This document shows positions 26,701-38,157 of a stretch of DNA of 64,000 bases, one piece after another (positions within the stretch are counted from its first letter, which is position 1; every line of letters begins with the position of its first letter). The DNA comes from Polytrichum commune. Its lineage: Eukaryota; Streptophyta; Polytrichopsida; Polytrichales; Polytrichaceae. The stretch covers positions 53,656,758-53,720,757 of the forward strand of contig OX485805.1 in NCBI GenBank assembly GCA_950295325.1. Reading direction: 5' to 3'. The notes below the pieces were generated by a model, which was given only the letters and a program-made list of their open reading frames with translations, did no database searches and was not told where the DNA came from. The position numbers and the translations under genes are program-made.

Positions 26701-28035
26701 ACATCATAATGCACCGCAAGCACACCGGCTTGCACCTCACATCTATCATGTGAGTTTCAAAGAAGGCGGCCTTCACAATGACATGCATTTCATCTATTTC
26801 ACTTGGTGTGAAATTTTGACAAAAATCCAATGTCCCACATTGAAAGGTTACATGCATCGCGGCCTCCTTTGTCTCATGCGGTTTGCCCTTTCCAAACCGC
26901 ACCTTGGTGGGCTTGCCCGCTCTATCAATCGGCAAGCCCCAACTCCCTTGTGAGTTTTGGGCTCAAGAAAGAATGGCCTGCCTCTTTGTCAACCCATGAG
27001 ACAATTCTCCCATTCATTTGAGCCTCAAGGTACAAAAGACTTGGCCTTGGCTAAAGGCTACTAGCCTAGGCCACAATGCCATCGTCTTACATTCGGTCCT
27101 CGGCAACTTGGCTTGGCTTGGTCCGCAAAGCCAACTTTAAACATTTCGTCCGCGGGACAAATTGGTTTGGTGCCACAAAACCAATTTCTAATAGTTTGTC
27201 CGCAAAACAAACATGTTTTGCCTTGGTAGCACAAAGCCACCTTCCCACACTCCGTCCGCGGCACGAACATGAATTGCCTTGGTAGGACAAACCCACCTCC
27301 CAACATTCCGTCCGCGGCACAAGTATGATTTGCTTTGGAAGCATAAAGCCACCTTTCAACATTCCGTCCGCGGCACCAACATGTTTTGCCTAAGTAAAAT
27401 GGACCAAACAATTTGCACTCATTTCTTTGGGACCTAATTTGGCTAAAGCCACTTGTGGTGATGCGCCGCCAAACTTCTTTTTGGGACCATCGGCTTCAAT
27501 GCTCTTGCAAATTTGATGGTCCCCACCATGTCCTCAAGAAGCCTTGGGGACTTAAACAAGGCATCCACCACCCGCTTTTAAAACCCCACCTAAAACGATG
27601 CATTTCTTAGAAAGCTCGTCCGTTTTAGGTGTATCCTTCATTTGTGCGTTTGAATAGCGCACATAGGCCTTAAGAAGCCCCGGGTGCCTCATTAACACCA
27701 AATTCATTCCAACATCAATACCTTCCAAGCATTTCGAATTGGAATTTCAATCCAACATTAATGCCCTCCAAGGTTTTGGGTCCTTTCGGTATTCTAGGCC
27801 CCAAATGTTTTTTTGAGGTTTGAGGGAGCCCTTTTCAAAGCACTCCTCCATTTTCCTTACCAATTCACCCTCATGCCCACCATTGTCATTAGAACCAATG
27901 GTATGGTCAAATTCCACTTGCACATGATCCTTGTTCCAATTTGAGCCTCACAACCTTTTGGAAACCCCGGGCTCACCATCATAACCCGCATTTTTGATAG
28001 CCATGTTTCCCTCAAAGTGCGAGCTCAAAACTTGG
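23735..28035 (-). pseudogene. Broken gag-pol of element B
   Basis: Same order as D: gag from about 28035, a zinc-knuckle-like array of six degenerate units of about 56 bases (27400-27085), protease/RT linker (26935-26546), missing RT core at about 26440-26460, three RNase H-start units (26226-25560), integrase zinc-binding region (25171-24953), integrase core (24940-24209) and chromodomain-like end (to about 23740). The integrase C-terminal part holds a newly formed hairpin at 24224-24259 that the sister copies lack. Multiple stops. Confidence 0.85.
25560..26226 (-). repeat. Three tandem RNase H segments in element B
   Basis: Plus-strand marks GGGATAGCC at about 26220, 25990 and 25757 give three units of about 230 bases. 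Confidence 0.8.
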
Positions 28036-28041
28036 AACCCT

Positions 28042-28053
28042 GCTCTGATACCA
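28042..28053 (-). promoter_or_regulatory. Primer binding site of element B
   Basis: The minus strand reads TGGTATCAGAGC two bases from the 5' LTR, matching initiator tRNA-Met. Confidence 0.9.
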
Positions 28054-28055
28054 CG

Positions 28056-29027
28056 TGTCGCAACCCTTGCTAGGTCCCTTAATAATCTTGCCAATTTTCG
28101 TTTCTAGCAAAGGTTACGAGCGCTAACCCTTCGCATTCCGCCATGCTAATGGTTAGCTCCTCTTACCCCGGACCAATAGTTCATAGGAGGGAACCAACCC
28201 TCCTACTTTGCTTTCGGGACTCACCCCTTAATCGGTAACCCATTTCCCCAATGTGGACTTCCATCCATGGAAGTCCAATCCTATGTTGATCATCGCGTTG
28301 CCGGGGCAACACTACAACAACCCGAACCATACTAGGCAACTATGGCCTCACAATAGGCCAAAGCCCATGGAGGCCTTGCCGTTCGGCCTCGGGTGGGTGA
28401 GGCCACACCACCTCACCCATATAAGCCTCTAGGACTTCACGCGGGGCCCCTACCCCACCGTCAACCAACCTCTTGTCTCTCTAACAAGAGTTGGGGCCAA
28501 GTGGACATTTTCCTTTAGCTGCTGGGCCTAGAACCCCCCAGCAGCTTCAGACCATCATAACTTCCTTGTATGATGTCTGATCATAACAACCAACCACTCC
28601 ATCTTCATCTACGCTTCACGTAGATGCTGATGGACTCCTCACTTGCCCCATTCGGGCAAGTATTGAGGAAGTTATGCCTGTTTGAACCTTTGCAGTCCCG
28701 GGAATCACTCCCAGGCACTGCTGTACCAGGGCGCTGTCCCGGGACAGCGCCCCACTCAAATGGCCATAACTCCTAGCTCACACGTCAGATTGAGGTGTTC
28801 TTGAGCTATCTAGAATCACCACGCCATGAGCTACGCATAACTCATGGCCTTACCCTTGTGCCTCCTAGTCTTCGTGGGTGGGAGGCGTTCCCAACGCCCG
28901 GGGCCCTCACCCACACTAGGATCACTTGGGCCCTCTCACCAACGGCGCCACAAGTCCCGGGTGTCACTCCGGGGTCCCCCTTGTGCCCATGGTGTTTCGG
29001 CCACTCCTCATGGAGAGGTGCGCGACA
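28056..29027 (-). repeat. 5' LTR of element B
   Basis: Full LTR followed by CCGCC. It carries the C-type variant CACGTCAGATTGAGG at about 28781. Confidence 0.92.
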
Positions 29028-29032
29028 CCGCC

Positions 29033-32000
29033 CAATCTCCTTGGTCCGCCCCCACCAAGTTCCTCAAGTATTGCTTCAAGACTCCATTCACACGCTCCGA
29101 TTTCCCATTCATTTGGGAATGCAAGGTCGTGCTAAACCTTAGTTTCATTCCGACCTCCTTAGAGAAATGCATTGAAAATGCACTTGTGAACTTTGAATCT
29201 TGATCCCACACAATCACTCTTGGCAACCCGTGGTGCCTCAACCATCCTTTGAGAAAAGGCTATGCGGTCTCCAACGCGGTGGCGGTTCCCACAATCGGCA
29301 CCATGTGTGCCCACTTGGCAAACCGTTCTACCATCAACAAGATGGCATCATACCCATGTGACTCCGGCAAACTTGTGATCAAGTCCATGCACATACTATG
29401 CCATGGCGCCGACGGGATAGGCAAAGGTTGCAAGAAACCGCCTTGCTTTTGGTAAGAGGCTCGGTTCACTTGGCACTTTGATTCAAGCCTTCACAAAGTG
29501 GGCTATATCTTCCTTTATGCACCGCCAATGGTACCTCCATGACACCATTCTATGGCGGTTTTTTCTTTCTCCTCTAAGGCCGGCAATAGGACTATCAAAT
29601 TCCTCTTTCAAAACCGATAGCCTCAACTTGCCTTGTGGCACATACACCCAACTTTGCTTGCACTTGAACAATCCGTCCACCAACTTAACCTCTTTGAGCA
29701 CCTTACTCTTGCGAAGTTCACCTAAAAGCTTTTGTGCTTTTGGGGTAGTTAATTTACCCCTCCCGTATCTTGCATCACAAGTTTCCTTCGCCGGCACACA
29801 TTAGCCACAAGGTTTGGATGGTTCTCATTACTTGGAACTCATCCGGTCTACTTCGCTCATCCGGCACCACATTTCCACGGTCCGGTTTGTGGATCAAATC
29901 CACCTTCATAAGCGCCAAACTATCATGCCACCGCAATGACTTGGCGCTTACTTGCGCTTGAATGTCAAAATTCTTTTGGGACACGTTGTCCATGTAGACC
30001 TTTGCTTTGTGCGACCCCAAATAGTGTCGCCACATCTTCAAGCAATGCACTACGACAAAGAAGTTCTTTGTCATGAGTTGGTTGTCTTCTTTGACAACCA
30101 TCGAGCTTCATGCTCCCATATGCAATGGCCATCCATCTTATATCAACAATCCGCCATTGGCAAAGTTAATCACCCCCGTATGCACCTCAAAAGGTTTGTC
30201 AAGCTCCGCGAATTTGAGCACGGGCGTCTAAGAACACTTGCTCTCAAGCTCCCTAAAGACTTGGTGGCAAGGCTCATCCCACTCTTGCGATAGTCATTTC
30301 TTCCACAAGTCGGATAAGGTCGGATAACCATCAAGGTTAACGCTCTAATATGCAATGGCCATCCATCTTACATAAACCATCCGCCAATTGCAAAGTCACT
30401 CGCCACCCCGTATTCACCTCAAAAGGTTTGTCAAGCTCCGCGAACTTGAACACGGGTGGCAAAGACAACTTTGTATTAAGCTCCCCAAAGACTTTGGGGG
30501 CAAGGCTCATCCCACTCTTAAGATAGCCATTTCTTTCACAAGTCGCACAAGGTTTGACAACCTTTAAGCTTAATGCTCCCATAAGCAATGGTCATCCATC
30601 TTGGACCAACATCCGCCGATGGTAAAGTCCTTCGCCTCCATGTGCATCTCAAAATGCTTGTGAAAGCTCGGGAACTTAACCACATCTTGTGAAGGAAACT
30701 TGCTCTTGAGCTCAAGGCTTGGTGACAAGGCTCATCCCACTCTTGGGATAGCCATTTTTCCAACAAGTTGACTAAGGTCCTAGCAACCTTAGAAACACCT
30801 CGAATGAAGTGGTGGTAGTAGTTGGCTAGGCCAACAAATGACCTTAGCCCTTCTCTTGAGTCAAGGGCCAATTCTCCTCTTGGATTGCCTTGAAATTCTT
30901 CATGTTTGTCCACCAACTTCCTTTGTCACCACATGCCTCAAGAACTCATTTTCTTCTTGAGCAAAGTTGCAATTCACTCATTGGCGGTAACATTTTGAGC
31001 AACACATTGGTGGATACATCCTTGTATCTTACCAACATTCCACAAATATGGTTTGGAGGAGGCCCACCTTTCTTAGCCTCCCCATGAGTTCCTTGGAGTT
31101 GCTCCAATTGAACCACGACCATTATGTTTACCATTTATCATTTGGTCCATTAAGACCAAATTCAACTTGGGTCCTCCTACCATAGGAATCCTTGTCAATT
31201 TGAACTCAATTCTTTGCCATTATGACACATCATAATGCACCGCAAGCACACCGGCTTGCACCTCACATCTATCATGTGAATTTCAAACAAGGCGGCCTTC
31301 ACAATGATATGCATTTCATCTATTTCACATGTTATGAAATTTTGACAAAAATCCAATGTCCCACATTGAAAGGTTACATGCATCGCGGCCTCCTTTGTTT
31401 CATGCGGTTCGCCCTTTCCAAACCGCACCTTGGTGGGCTTGCCCGCTCTATCAATCGGCAAGCCCCAACTCCCTTGTGAGTTTTGGGCTCAAGAAAGAAT
31501 GGCTTGCCTCTTTGTCAACATATGAGACTTAGCCTCGGCTTAAGGCTACTAGCCTTGGCCACAAAGCCATCGTCCAACATTCCGTCCTCGGCAACTTGGC
31601 TTGGCTTGGTCCGCAAACCCAACTTTAAACATTCCGTCCGCGGGACAAATTGGTTTGGTGCCACAAAACTAATTTCTAATAGTTTGTACGCGGAACAAAC
31701 ATGATTTGCCTTGGTAGCACAAAGCCACCTTTCACACTTTGTCCGCGGCACGAACATGAATTGCCTTGGTAGGATCAACCCACCTCCCAACATTCCGTCC
31801 GTGGCACGACTATGTTTAGCCTTGGTATAATGGGCCAAACTACTTTCGCCCATTTCTTTGGGACCAATATCGGCTAAAACCCACTTTGTGCTTATGCGCC
31901 GCCCAAGTTCTTTTCGGGACCATCGGCTTCAATGTTCTTCAAATCTTAAAGATTCCCGATACGTCCTCAAGAAGCTTTGGGGAGTTGAACATGGTATTCA

Positions 32001-32450
32001 CCACCCGCTTTTGAAACCCCATCTAAAACGATGTGTTTCTTAGCCAACTAGTCAATCTTAGTTGTGCCATTCATTATGGTGGTTAAATCGCACACATAGG
32101 CCTAAAAGCCTTGAGTGCCGCATTTGCACCCATTCCAACTTCACCACATTCTAAGCAATTTGGATTGGAATTTCAATCCAATATTACCACCGTCCAAGCT
32201 TTCGGATGCATTCGGTATTCTAGCCCCCGAATATTTTGCGAGGTTTGCGGGAGCCCTTTCAAAGCACTCCTCCATTTTCCTCACCGAATCCACCCTCATG
32301 CCCACCATTGTCATTAGAATCAATGGTATGGTCACAATCCACTTGCACATGATCCTTGTTCCAATTTGAGCCTCACAACCTTTTGGAAACCCCGGGCTCA
32401 CCATCATAACCCGCATTTTTGATACCCATGTTTCCCTCAAAGTGCGAGCT
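29033..32450 (-). pseudogene. Broken gag-pol of element C, main piece
   Basis: Continues the pol interrupted by B: integrase core (29241-29033 here, the rest at 21957-21640), integrase zinc-binding region (29797-29483), RNase H end (30101-29775), three RNase H-start units (30765-30100), missing RT core at about 30960-30990, protease/RT linker (31461-31195), zinc-knuckle-like array of five units (31850-31565) and gag (32440-32040). Multiple stops and frameshifts, many at the same sites as in the sister copies. Confidence 0.85.
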
Positions 32451-32466
32451 CAAAACTTGGAACCCT

Positions 32467-32478
32467 GCTCTGATACCA
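32467..32478 (-). promoter_or_regulatory. Primer binding site of element C
   Basis: The minus strand reads TGGTATCAGAGC two bases from the 5' LTR, complementary to initiator tRNA-Met. Confidence 0.9.
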
Positions 32479-32480
32479 AG

Positions 32481-33453
32481 TGTCGCAACCCTTGCTAGGT
32501 CCCTTAATAATCTTGCCAATTTTCGTTTCTAGCAAAGGTTACGAGCGCTAACCCTTCGCATTCCGCCATGCTAATGGATAGCTCCTCTTACCCCGGACCA
32601 ATAGTTCATAGGAGGGAACCAACCCTCCTACTTTGCTTTCGGGACTCACCCCTTAATCGGTAACCCATTTCCCCAATGTGGACTTCCATCCATGGAAGTC
32701 CAATCCTATGTTGATCATCGCGTTGCCGGAGCAACACTACAACAACCCGAAGCATACTAGGCAACTATGGCCTCACAATAGGCCAAAGCCCATGGAGGCC
32801 TTGCCGTTCGGCCTCGGGTGGGTGAGGCCACACCACCTCACCCATATAAGCCTCTAGGACTCTACACGGAGCCCCTACCCCACCGCCAACCAACCTCTTG
32901 TCTCTCTACCAAGAGTTGGGGCCAAGTGGACACTTTCCTTTAGCTGCTGGGCCTAGAACCCCCCCAGCAGCTTCAGACCATCATAACTTCCTTGTATGAA
33001 GTCTGATCATAACAACCAACCACTCCATCCTCATCTACGCTTCACGTAGATGCCCATGGACTCCTCACTTGCCCCATTCAGGCAAGTAATGAGGAAGTTA
33101 TGCCTGCTTGAACCTTGGCAGTCCCGGGAATCTCTCCCAGGCACTGCTGTACCAGGGCGCTGTCCCGGGACAGCGCCCCACTCAAATGGCCATAACTCCT
33201 AGCTCACACGTCAGATTGAGGTGTTCTTGAGCATTCTAGAATCACCACGCCATGAGCTACGCATAGCTCATGGCCTTACCCTAGTGCCTCCTAGTCTCCG
33301 TGGCTGGGAGGCGTTCCCAACGCCCGGGGCCCTCACCCACACTAGGATCACTTGGGCCCTCTCACCAACGGCGCCACAAGTCCCGGGTGTCACTCCGGGG
33401 TCCCCCTTGTGCCCATGGTGTTTCGGGCACTCCTCATGGAGGGGTGCGCGACA
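32481..33453 (-). repeat. 5' LTR of element C
   Basis: 973 bases, matching the 3' LTR at 12249-13221. Followed by the duplication ATACT. Confidence 0.92.
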
Positions 33454-33511
33454 ATACTGATGTGCATGAATGAAGATGTGTTGCTGGATGCGTAGACAAT
33501 AATGACATGTA

Positions 33512-34142
33512 TTTACGAACGAACGTTCGTAAATTCCCGACCATCAGGTAACAATAGATACGGGTCAAATAAGTATGTATGATCCTCGAAGGCATATTTA
33601 CGAACGCACGTTCGTAAATGACTGTCATGGATTAAGTGCATGTGACTAACCATATGAGTACCTCAATCCAGAACATGCTCTCATGTGGGATTTACGAACG
33701 CACGTTCGTAAATTACCGACCAACAGGTACCAATAGACAAGGGTCAAATATGTATGTATGAAACTCGAAGGCATATTTACGAACGCACGTTCGTAAATAA
33801 ATGCCATGGATGATGTGCATGTGACTATCCATGAGTAGCTCAATCCAAAACATGATCTCCTGTGGGATTTACGAACGCACGTTCGTAAATTACCGACCAT
33901 CAGGTACCAATAGATAAGGGTCAAATATGTCTGCATGGTCTTCGAAGGCATATTTACGAACGCACGTTCGTAAATAACTGAGATGGATTACGTGCATGTG
34001 ACTATCCATATGAGTAGCCCAATCCAGAACATGCTCTCATGTGGAATTTACGAACGCGCGTTCGTAAATCCTTGCCATGTCCAGGTCCGAATCGTTTGTC
34101 TAAACCTGAAGCTCTTCATCTTTACGAACGTGCGTTCGTAAA
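33512..34142. repeat. Type-1 palindrome array (8 sites)
   Basis: Sites begin at 33512, 33597, 33691, 33776, 33868, 33953, 34047 and 34121, each 22 bases with arm TTTACGAACG and spacers AA, CA, CG or TG. They alternate 85 and 92-94 bases apart because the larger unit of about 178 bases, holding two sites, is itself tandemly repeated three times. The array lies in the presumed leader intron of the element-1 transposase gene. A possible 5' splice site for that intron (minus strand CCCAG|GTACAG) is near 34185. Confidence 0.88.
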
Positions 34143-34149
34143 GTTCCGG

Positions 34150-34531
34150 TATTTACGGCGGTATATGCGGTAGGTACAGCCTGTACTGTACCTGGGTGGT
34201 GTAGGGTTGGCGCACACGAAATGGCTTGAGCGCGTTCGGTGAGGTCTGTAGAGCGCACACTTGCATGTGCCGCTGAAAAGAGCTTTGTTGTGGGGGGAAG
34301 AGCTTTAAGTACTTCACCCCGCTGGTTCAAAATCCCTTGGATGCTTTTTAAAAAGCAGATTCCCGCCGCCTTCTTTGACCTAACAATCTCCCATTCCATC
34401 CATGCGGAATTATATAAATAGCATTGTCATGTATGGAACATGCCTTGCATGCACGCCAACATATTGAAAATATATAAATCGGTTGCACACCTTAGTTGTG
34501 ACCAAGGTCTCATCGAAATATATGTATATAC

Positions 34532-34584
<53 letters not shown>

Positions 34585-34699
34585 ATGTCTAAATATGGAG
34601 ATGGTTAACATTGAATATTTAATGATTTGCGACTAAGGTATGAAGTCCAAGTTAATTGACAATTGATGCCTAATAAAGTTATGAATGTCGAAGTCATAG

Positions 34700-34742
<43 letters not shown>

Positions 34743-36440
34743 CAATGAGGTCAGAGTGGCTAAGAAACATGTTGCGGACGCCCCTAAAATTATAGGTATC
34801 ATATGTTTCACATCAAAAAATGACCGTAATATGGTCACCAAGTGCATGAATACAACTAAAAAATCGGGTTAATCCATAATGGCTTGCACTAGGGTAGATT
34901 GAGGACACTATGAACTAATTATACCTAATAATATATGTAAGTTAGGTCTTCTTTCAAATGGTATCTAGGTGTGAAAATAAGGAATTAAAATGGCATGAGT
35001 AGGAAGGATTAATCAATTTGTAATGCTGCATAGTATGATAGCGTAATGATCATTGAGACTTGAAACCATACTAGCTACCGTAACGTTGAATCATAGTTAC
35101 AATTATTATGTGTTTGACGTCCTATTGGAAATTGAATTTTCGTCCACTTGTTGTAAGGGTACGGATACACATTGGTTAAATGTTTATTAGATCATTGGTG
35201 ATATTTATAGTTGAATGCATTGTTCGATTGTTAGTTTAAGTTGACACATGATTAAATGAGTTGAGGTCCTATTGGAAATAGACTTTTAGGGTTTGGGGAA
35301 ATGCACTATTAATTTGGAATGGTGCATACAATAGTATGTACTTACAATTAATATATGTTTTGCATCCTATGAGAAGGATGTGCATCATCATAGCTTAAAG
35401 TGTTGATATAAATTGAAGTCTTAAGACATGCATGTTATTATAATAAGATCGTGGATTGTGTGATGAAATTTCACTCAGAACTATTAAGGTGAAAGTGGGA
35501 ATATTTGAAATTTCACTTATCACTTAAACCAAAGTTTTATCTCAAATCTATTAATTTGGAATGTGAAATTGACAATTGCCATCATTATCAATTATTATAG
35601 TTGTTATGAACGGAATTAAGCATTCTCCATCCAACCAACATTGGTAGACCAATTTGACCTGCCCTCAGAAAACAACATGGCCACATATAAGAAAGGTTGG
35701 TAAGATAAAAAGATGCAGGGATGTAGGGTTTAGGGTTTGGGGGTAGGGTTTAGGGGTTTAGGGTTTGTGAAAGTTGTGTATGTGGTATTTGGGTTTAGGT
35801 TTTAGATTGTTACTAGGATACATTACACACACAAACAATATTGACTCCTCAAAAACCCTTGTAATTGCATTAACTTCATTCATCGCAAGCTCGTAGTTGA
35901 TGCTAGCAAAATAGTTGACCACTCCAGAAATGCATTAGTTCAAGCTAACACCTAATATTAGAACTTGAATTGACATCCTATCGTATAGCAACTCTGCGCA
36001 ATCTCATATTATTATGAATTCTTTTTTGCATGTAATATTTATTTGAGGAACCATCGAATTAATTGAAAGATATCTAGCTCTTACATAAACTATATTTTAA
36101 AACACCATATATATATCTTTGGGGGTGGATTCTACATTGACAACCTAGGGAGTGACATGCATTGTTTATTACGAATTAACTGAGCATATTTTCCTAAAAT
36201 ATGTTTACAAGGAATCCAAATGTAGAGGTACTAAGGAAATAAAACGAGTAAAATTCATGTATTTGAACTAAGCTTGTCAAGTTAATGCCTTAAACGCGTC
36301 CATTACATATAAATATGTCAAAGCATGAGAATAACATGAAGGGTTCCAATATACAACCATCTCCCATCTCCCATCGCATCCCATCCCATCCCATCCCTTC
36401 CCATCACCTCCCATACCATCCCATCCCATCTCTCTCCCAA
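34150..36440. other. Central region between the two divergent genes of element 1
   Basis: No gene seen. Contents: a probable promoter and leader of the leftward gene (34190-34400), a long TA microsatellite (34530-34578), a second TA/CA run (34699-34744), AT-rich DNA, TTTAGGG-like telomere-type repeats (35727-35767) and a CATCC/CCATC microsatellite (36355-36432). Confidence 0.55.
35727..35767 (+). repeat. Short telomere-like repeats, element 1
   Basis: Several TAGGGTTT units, partly degenerate, standing between the two divergent genes. They are too short and too internal to be a chromosome end. Confidence 0.7.
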
Positions 36441-36460
36441 CCCTAGCCAGTGGAGTTGTG

Positions 36461-36470
36461 CCACGTGGCA
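36461..36470. promoter_or_regulatory. G-box in the presumed promoter of the element-1 fusion gene
   Basis: CCACGTGGCA contains the CACGTG core bound by plant bZIP/bHLH factors. It stands just before a purine-rich leader (GAGGAGAGGAGGAGC, about 36540), the likely start of the transcript leading to the ATG at 38158. Confidence 0.45.
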
Positions 36471-36599
36471 GGTGCTGGGAAACCCTAGTGGCGCACCTAC
36501 CTCCCCGCGCCCCTTCCTCTTCTCCTCATTTGTCATTTCGAGGAGAGGAGGAGCGGAGCGTTTAGAGAGCGAAGCTCTTGCTTTTTTTAGTCTTGAAGT

Positions 36600-37000
36600 T
36601 TTAAATTAGTTTTGTTGCAAGTTTTGAGAGATTTCAGATTGAGAGCTTGTGTGAAAGCTTTTGAGTTTGTGAAAGCTTTCATTGTGAAAGCTTGTGAGTT
36701 TGTGAAAGCTTTCAGTGTGAGAGTTTGTGAGTTTCAAAAGCTTGAGAGCTTGAGTAGGAAAGCTTCAGAGTTTCGGATTGAGAGCTTGAGGGTGATCTTT
36801 AGAAGCTTGAGAGTTTAAGGAAGCTTCAGAGTTGAAGCTTGAGAGTTTAAGGAAGCTTCAGAAGTGAAGCTTGAGAGTTTAGGGAAGCTTCAGAAGTGAA
36901 GCTTGAGAGTTTAGGGAAGCTTGAGAGTTTAGGGAAGCTTCAGAAGTGAAGCTTGAGAGTTTAGGGAAGCTTGAGAGTTTAGGGTTTGCTTAAGAGTTCA
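36600..37000 (+). repeat. AAGCTT-rich short tandem repeats in the leader of the element-1 fusion gene
   Basis: Repeats built on GAAGCTTGAGAGTTTAGG and GTGAAAGCTTGTGAGTTT; the unit AAGCTT is self-complementary. Probably transcribed as a noncoding 5' leader. A possible 5' splice site follows at about 37201 (CAAT|GTAATT), and a small exon-like stretch is bounded by TTTTGCAG and GTGAGT near 37382-37410. Confidence 0.5.
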
Positions 37001-37497
37001 GAAGCTTGAGAGCTACAAGGTTGTGAGTTTTGTGTACATAGGAGTATACTAGGGTTTGTATATAAGCTGTGAAGGCTTGAGGTCTGCATTAGAGAGTTAT
37101 CTGAGTGTGCATTTGAAAGGCAATTGAGTGTGCAGTTGTGAGGATTTCTGGGATTTTCAGAAAGAGAAGAAGCAGGGATTGCAGTGTGCAGCATTTCAAT
37201 GTAATTTGTTATCCTTTCCAACTCCTCTCACATTCTGAAAATGTTGCTTCTTGAATTCAATTTCTTTTGTTACATGCAATGTGAACTATCACTCTTTTCT
37301 TCATGTTTCATTCTGCATCTCATTCTGCATCTCAATTGCTTTATGATTGAAGAATTGCATCATTCTGACCAAAATTTTGCAGGCACGGCTGCAAGCAGAG
37401 TAACTAATAAGTGAGTTATATACATATACGTATATATACGTATTCGTATATACACGAATACATATATGTACGGACAGGGGATCCCAAAACCATCACA

Positions 37498-38129
37498 TAT
37501 ACGAACGCTCGTTCGTAAATGGACATACACTGCATACCCACCTCCATTTACGAACGCTCGTTCGTAAATGGACATACACTGCATACCGAACCTCCATTTA
37601 CGAACGTGCGTTCGTAAATACGCACTCCACGTTCTTTGAGATGATCTATATTTACGAACGCACGTTCGTAAATATACTCAAAATATCACTCAGAAAGAAC
37701 CTTAACTTAAATATGAACCTCTATGAATATCTAAAGAACAAATACAATTTTGCGAACACCAATAAGACAAATCACATGTACTTACGAAAGATAAATCAAC
37801 CAAATATCCGAAAAGATAGACCAAATGGACATACTTACGAACGCACGTTCGTAAATGAATCCAAACCTATAAAACCTATATCTTTTACGAACGATCGTTC
37901 GTAAAAATAACCAAATATATTACAAACACATTCATGACGAATAGTCTCTTTGATCTTCATATCTTTTACGAACGCTCGTTCGTAAACTCAATACTAAAAA
38001 TTTATATGATCTTGCAACCCCTCATTTACGAGCGAACGTTCGTAAATATAATTACATCAATTGCAAAGACGCATTAACACTGCGTAGTCTGTGGGATATG
38101 CATGTCACTTACGAACGTTCGTTCGTAAA
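37498..38129. repeat. Type-1 palindrome array upstream of the fusion gene (9 sites)
   Basis: Sites begin at 37498, 37547, 37597, 37651, 37834, 37884, 37965, 38025 and 38108, with arm TTTACGAACG (minor variants) and spacers CT, TG, CA, AT, AA and TT. They lie between the noncoding leader and the 3' splice site directly before the ATG at 38158, so in a presumed leader intron. Confidence 0.88.
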
Positions 38130-38157
38130 GTCACTAATTGTTTATATTCTGTTGCAG

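Larger units (their letters stand above)
21958..29027 (-). mobile_element. Ty3/gypsy element B, nested in C
   Basis: 3' LTR 21958-22929 and 5' LTR 28056-29027 (972 bases each, sharing GAGCTATCTAGAATC). CCGCC stands on both sides (21953-21957 and 29028-29032), and the integrase sequence of C is restored on removal (ATAGTCCGCC-CAATCTCC). Length 7,070 bases. The two LTRs differ at least at 28784-28787 (CGTCAG, the C-type form) against CCTCCG in the 3' LTR. Confidence 0.93.
12249..33453 (-). mobile_element. Ty3/gypsy element C, interrupted by D and B
   Basis: 3' LTR at 12249-13221 and 5' LTR at 32481-33453, both 973 bases and apparently identical where I compared them (shared marks: CACGTCAGATTGAGG, AATGGATAGC). 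ATACT stands on both sides (12244-12248 and 33454-33458). Internal sequence is in three pieces: 13222-13843, 21018-21957 and 29033-32480, separated by D and B. Without these it is 6,956 bases. It was inserted into the palindrome array of DNA transposon element 1 and is therefore younger than that element. Confidence 0.92.

Noticed and set aside
28042-28053. tRNA gene fragment
   Set aside because: The 12-base match to initiator tRNA-Met is the retrotransposon primer site; no tRNA body is present.
33512-34142. CRISPR-like regular array
   Set aside because: Regular 22-base palindromes with 60-70-base intervals, but the intervals are themselves repeated, there are no cas genes, and this is a eukaryotic transposon with introns.
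35727-35767. Chromosome end (telomere)
   Set aside because: Only a few degenerate TTTAGGG units, flanked on both sides by transposon sequence.
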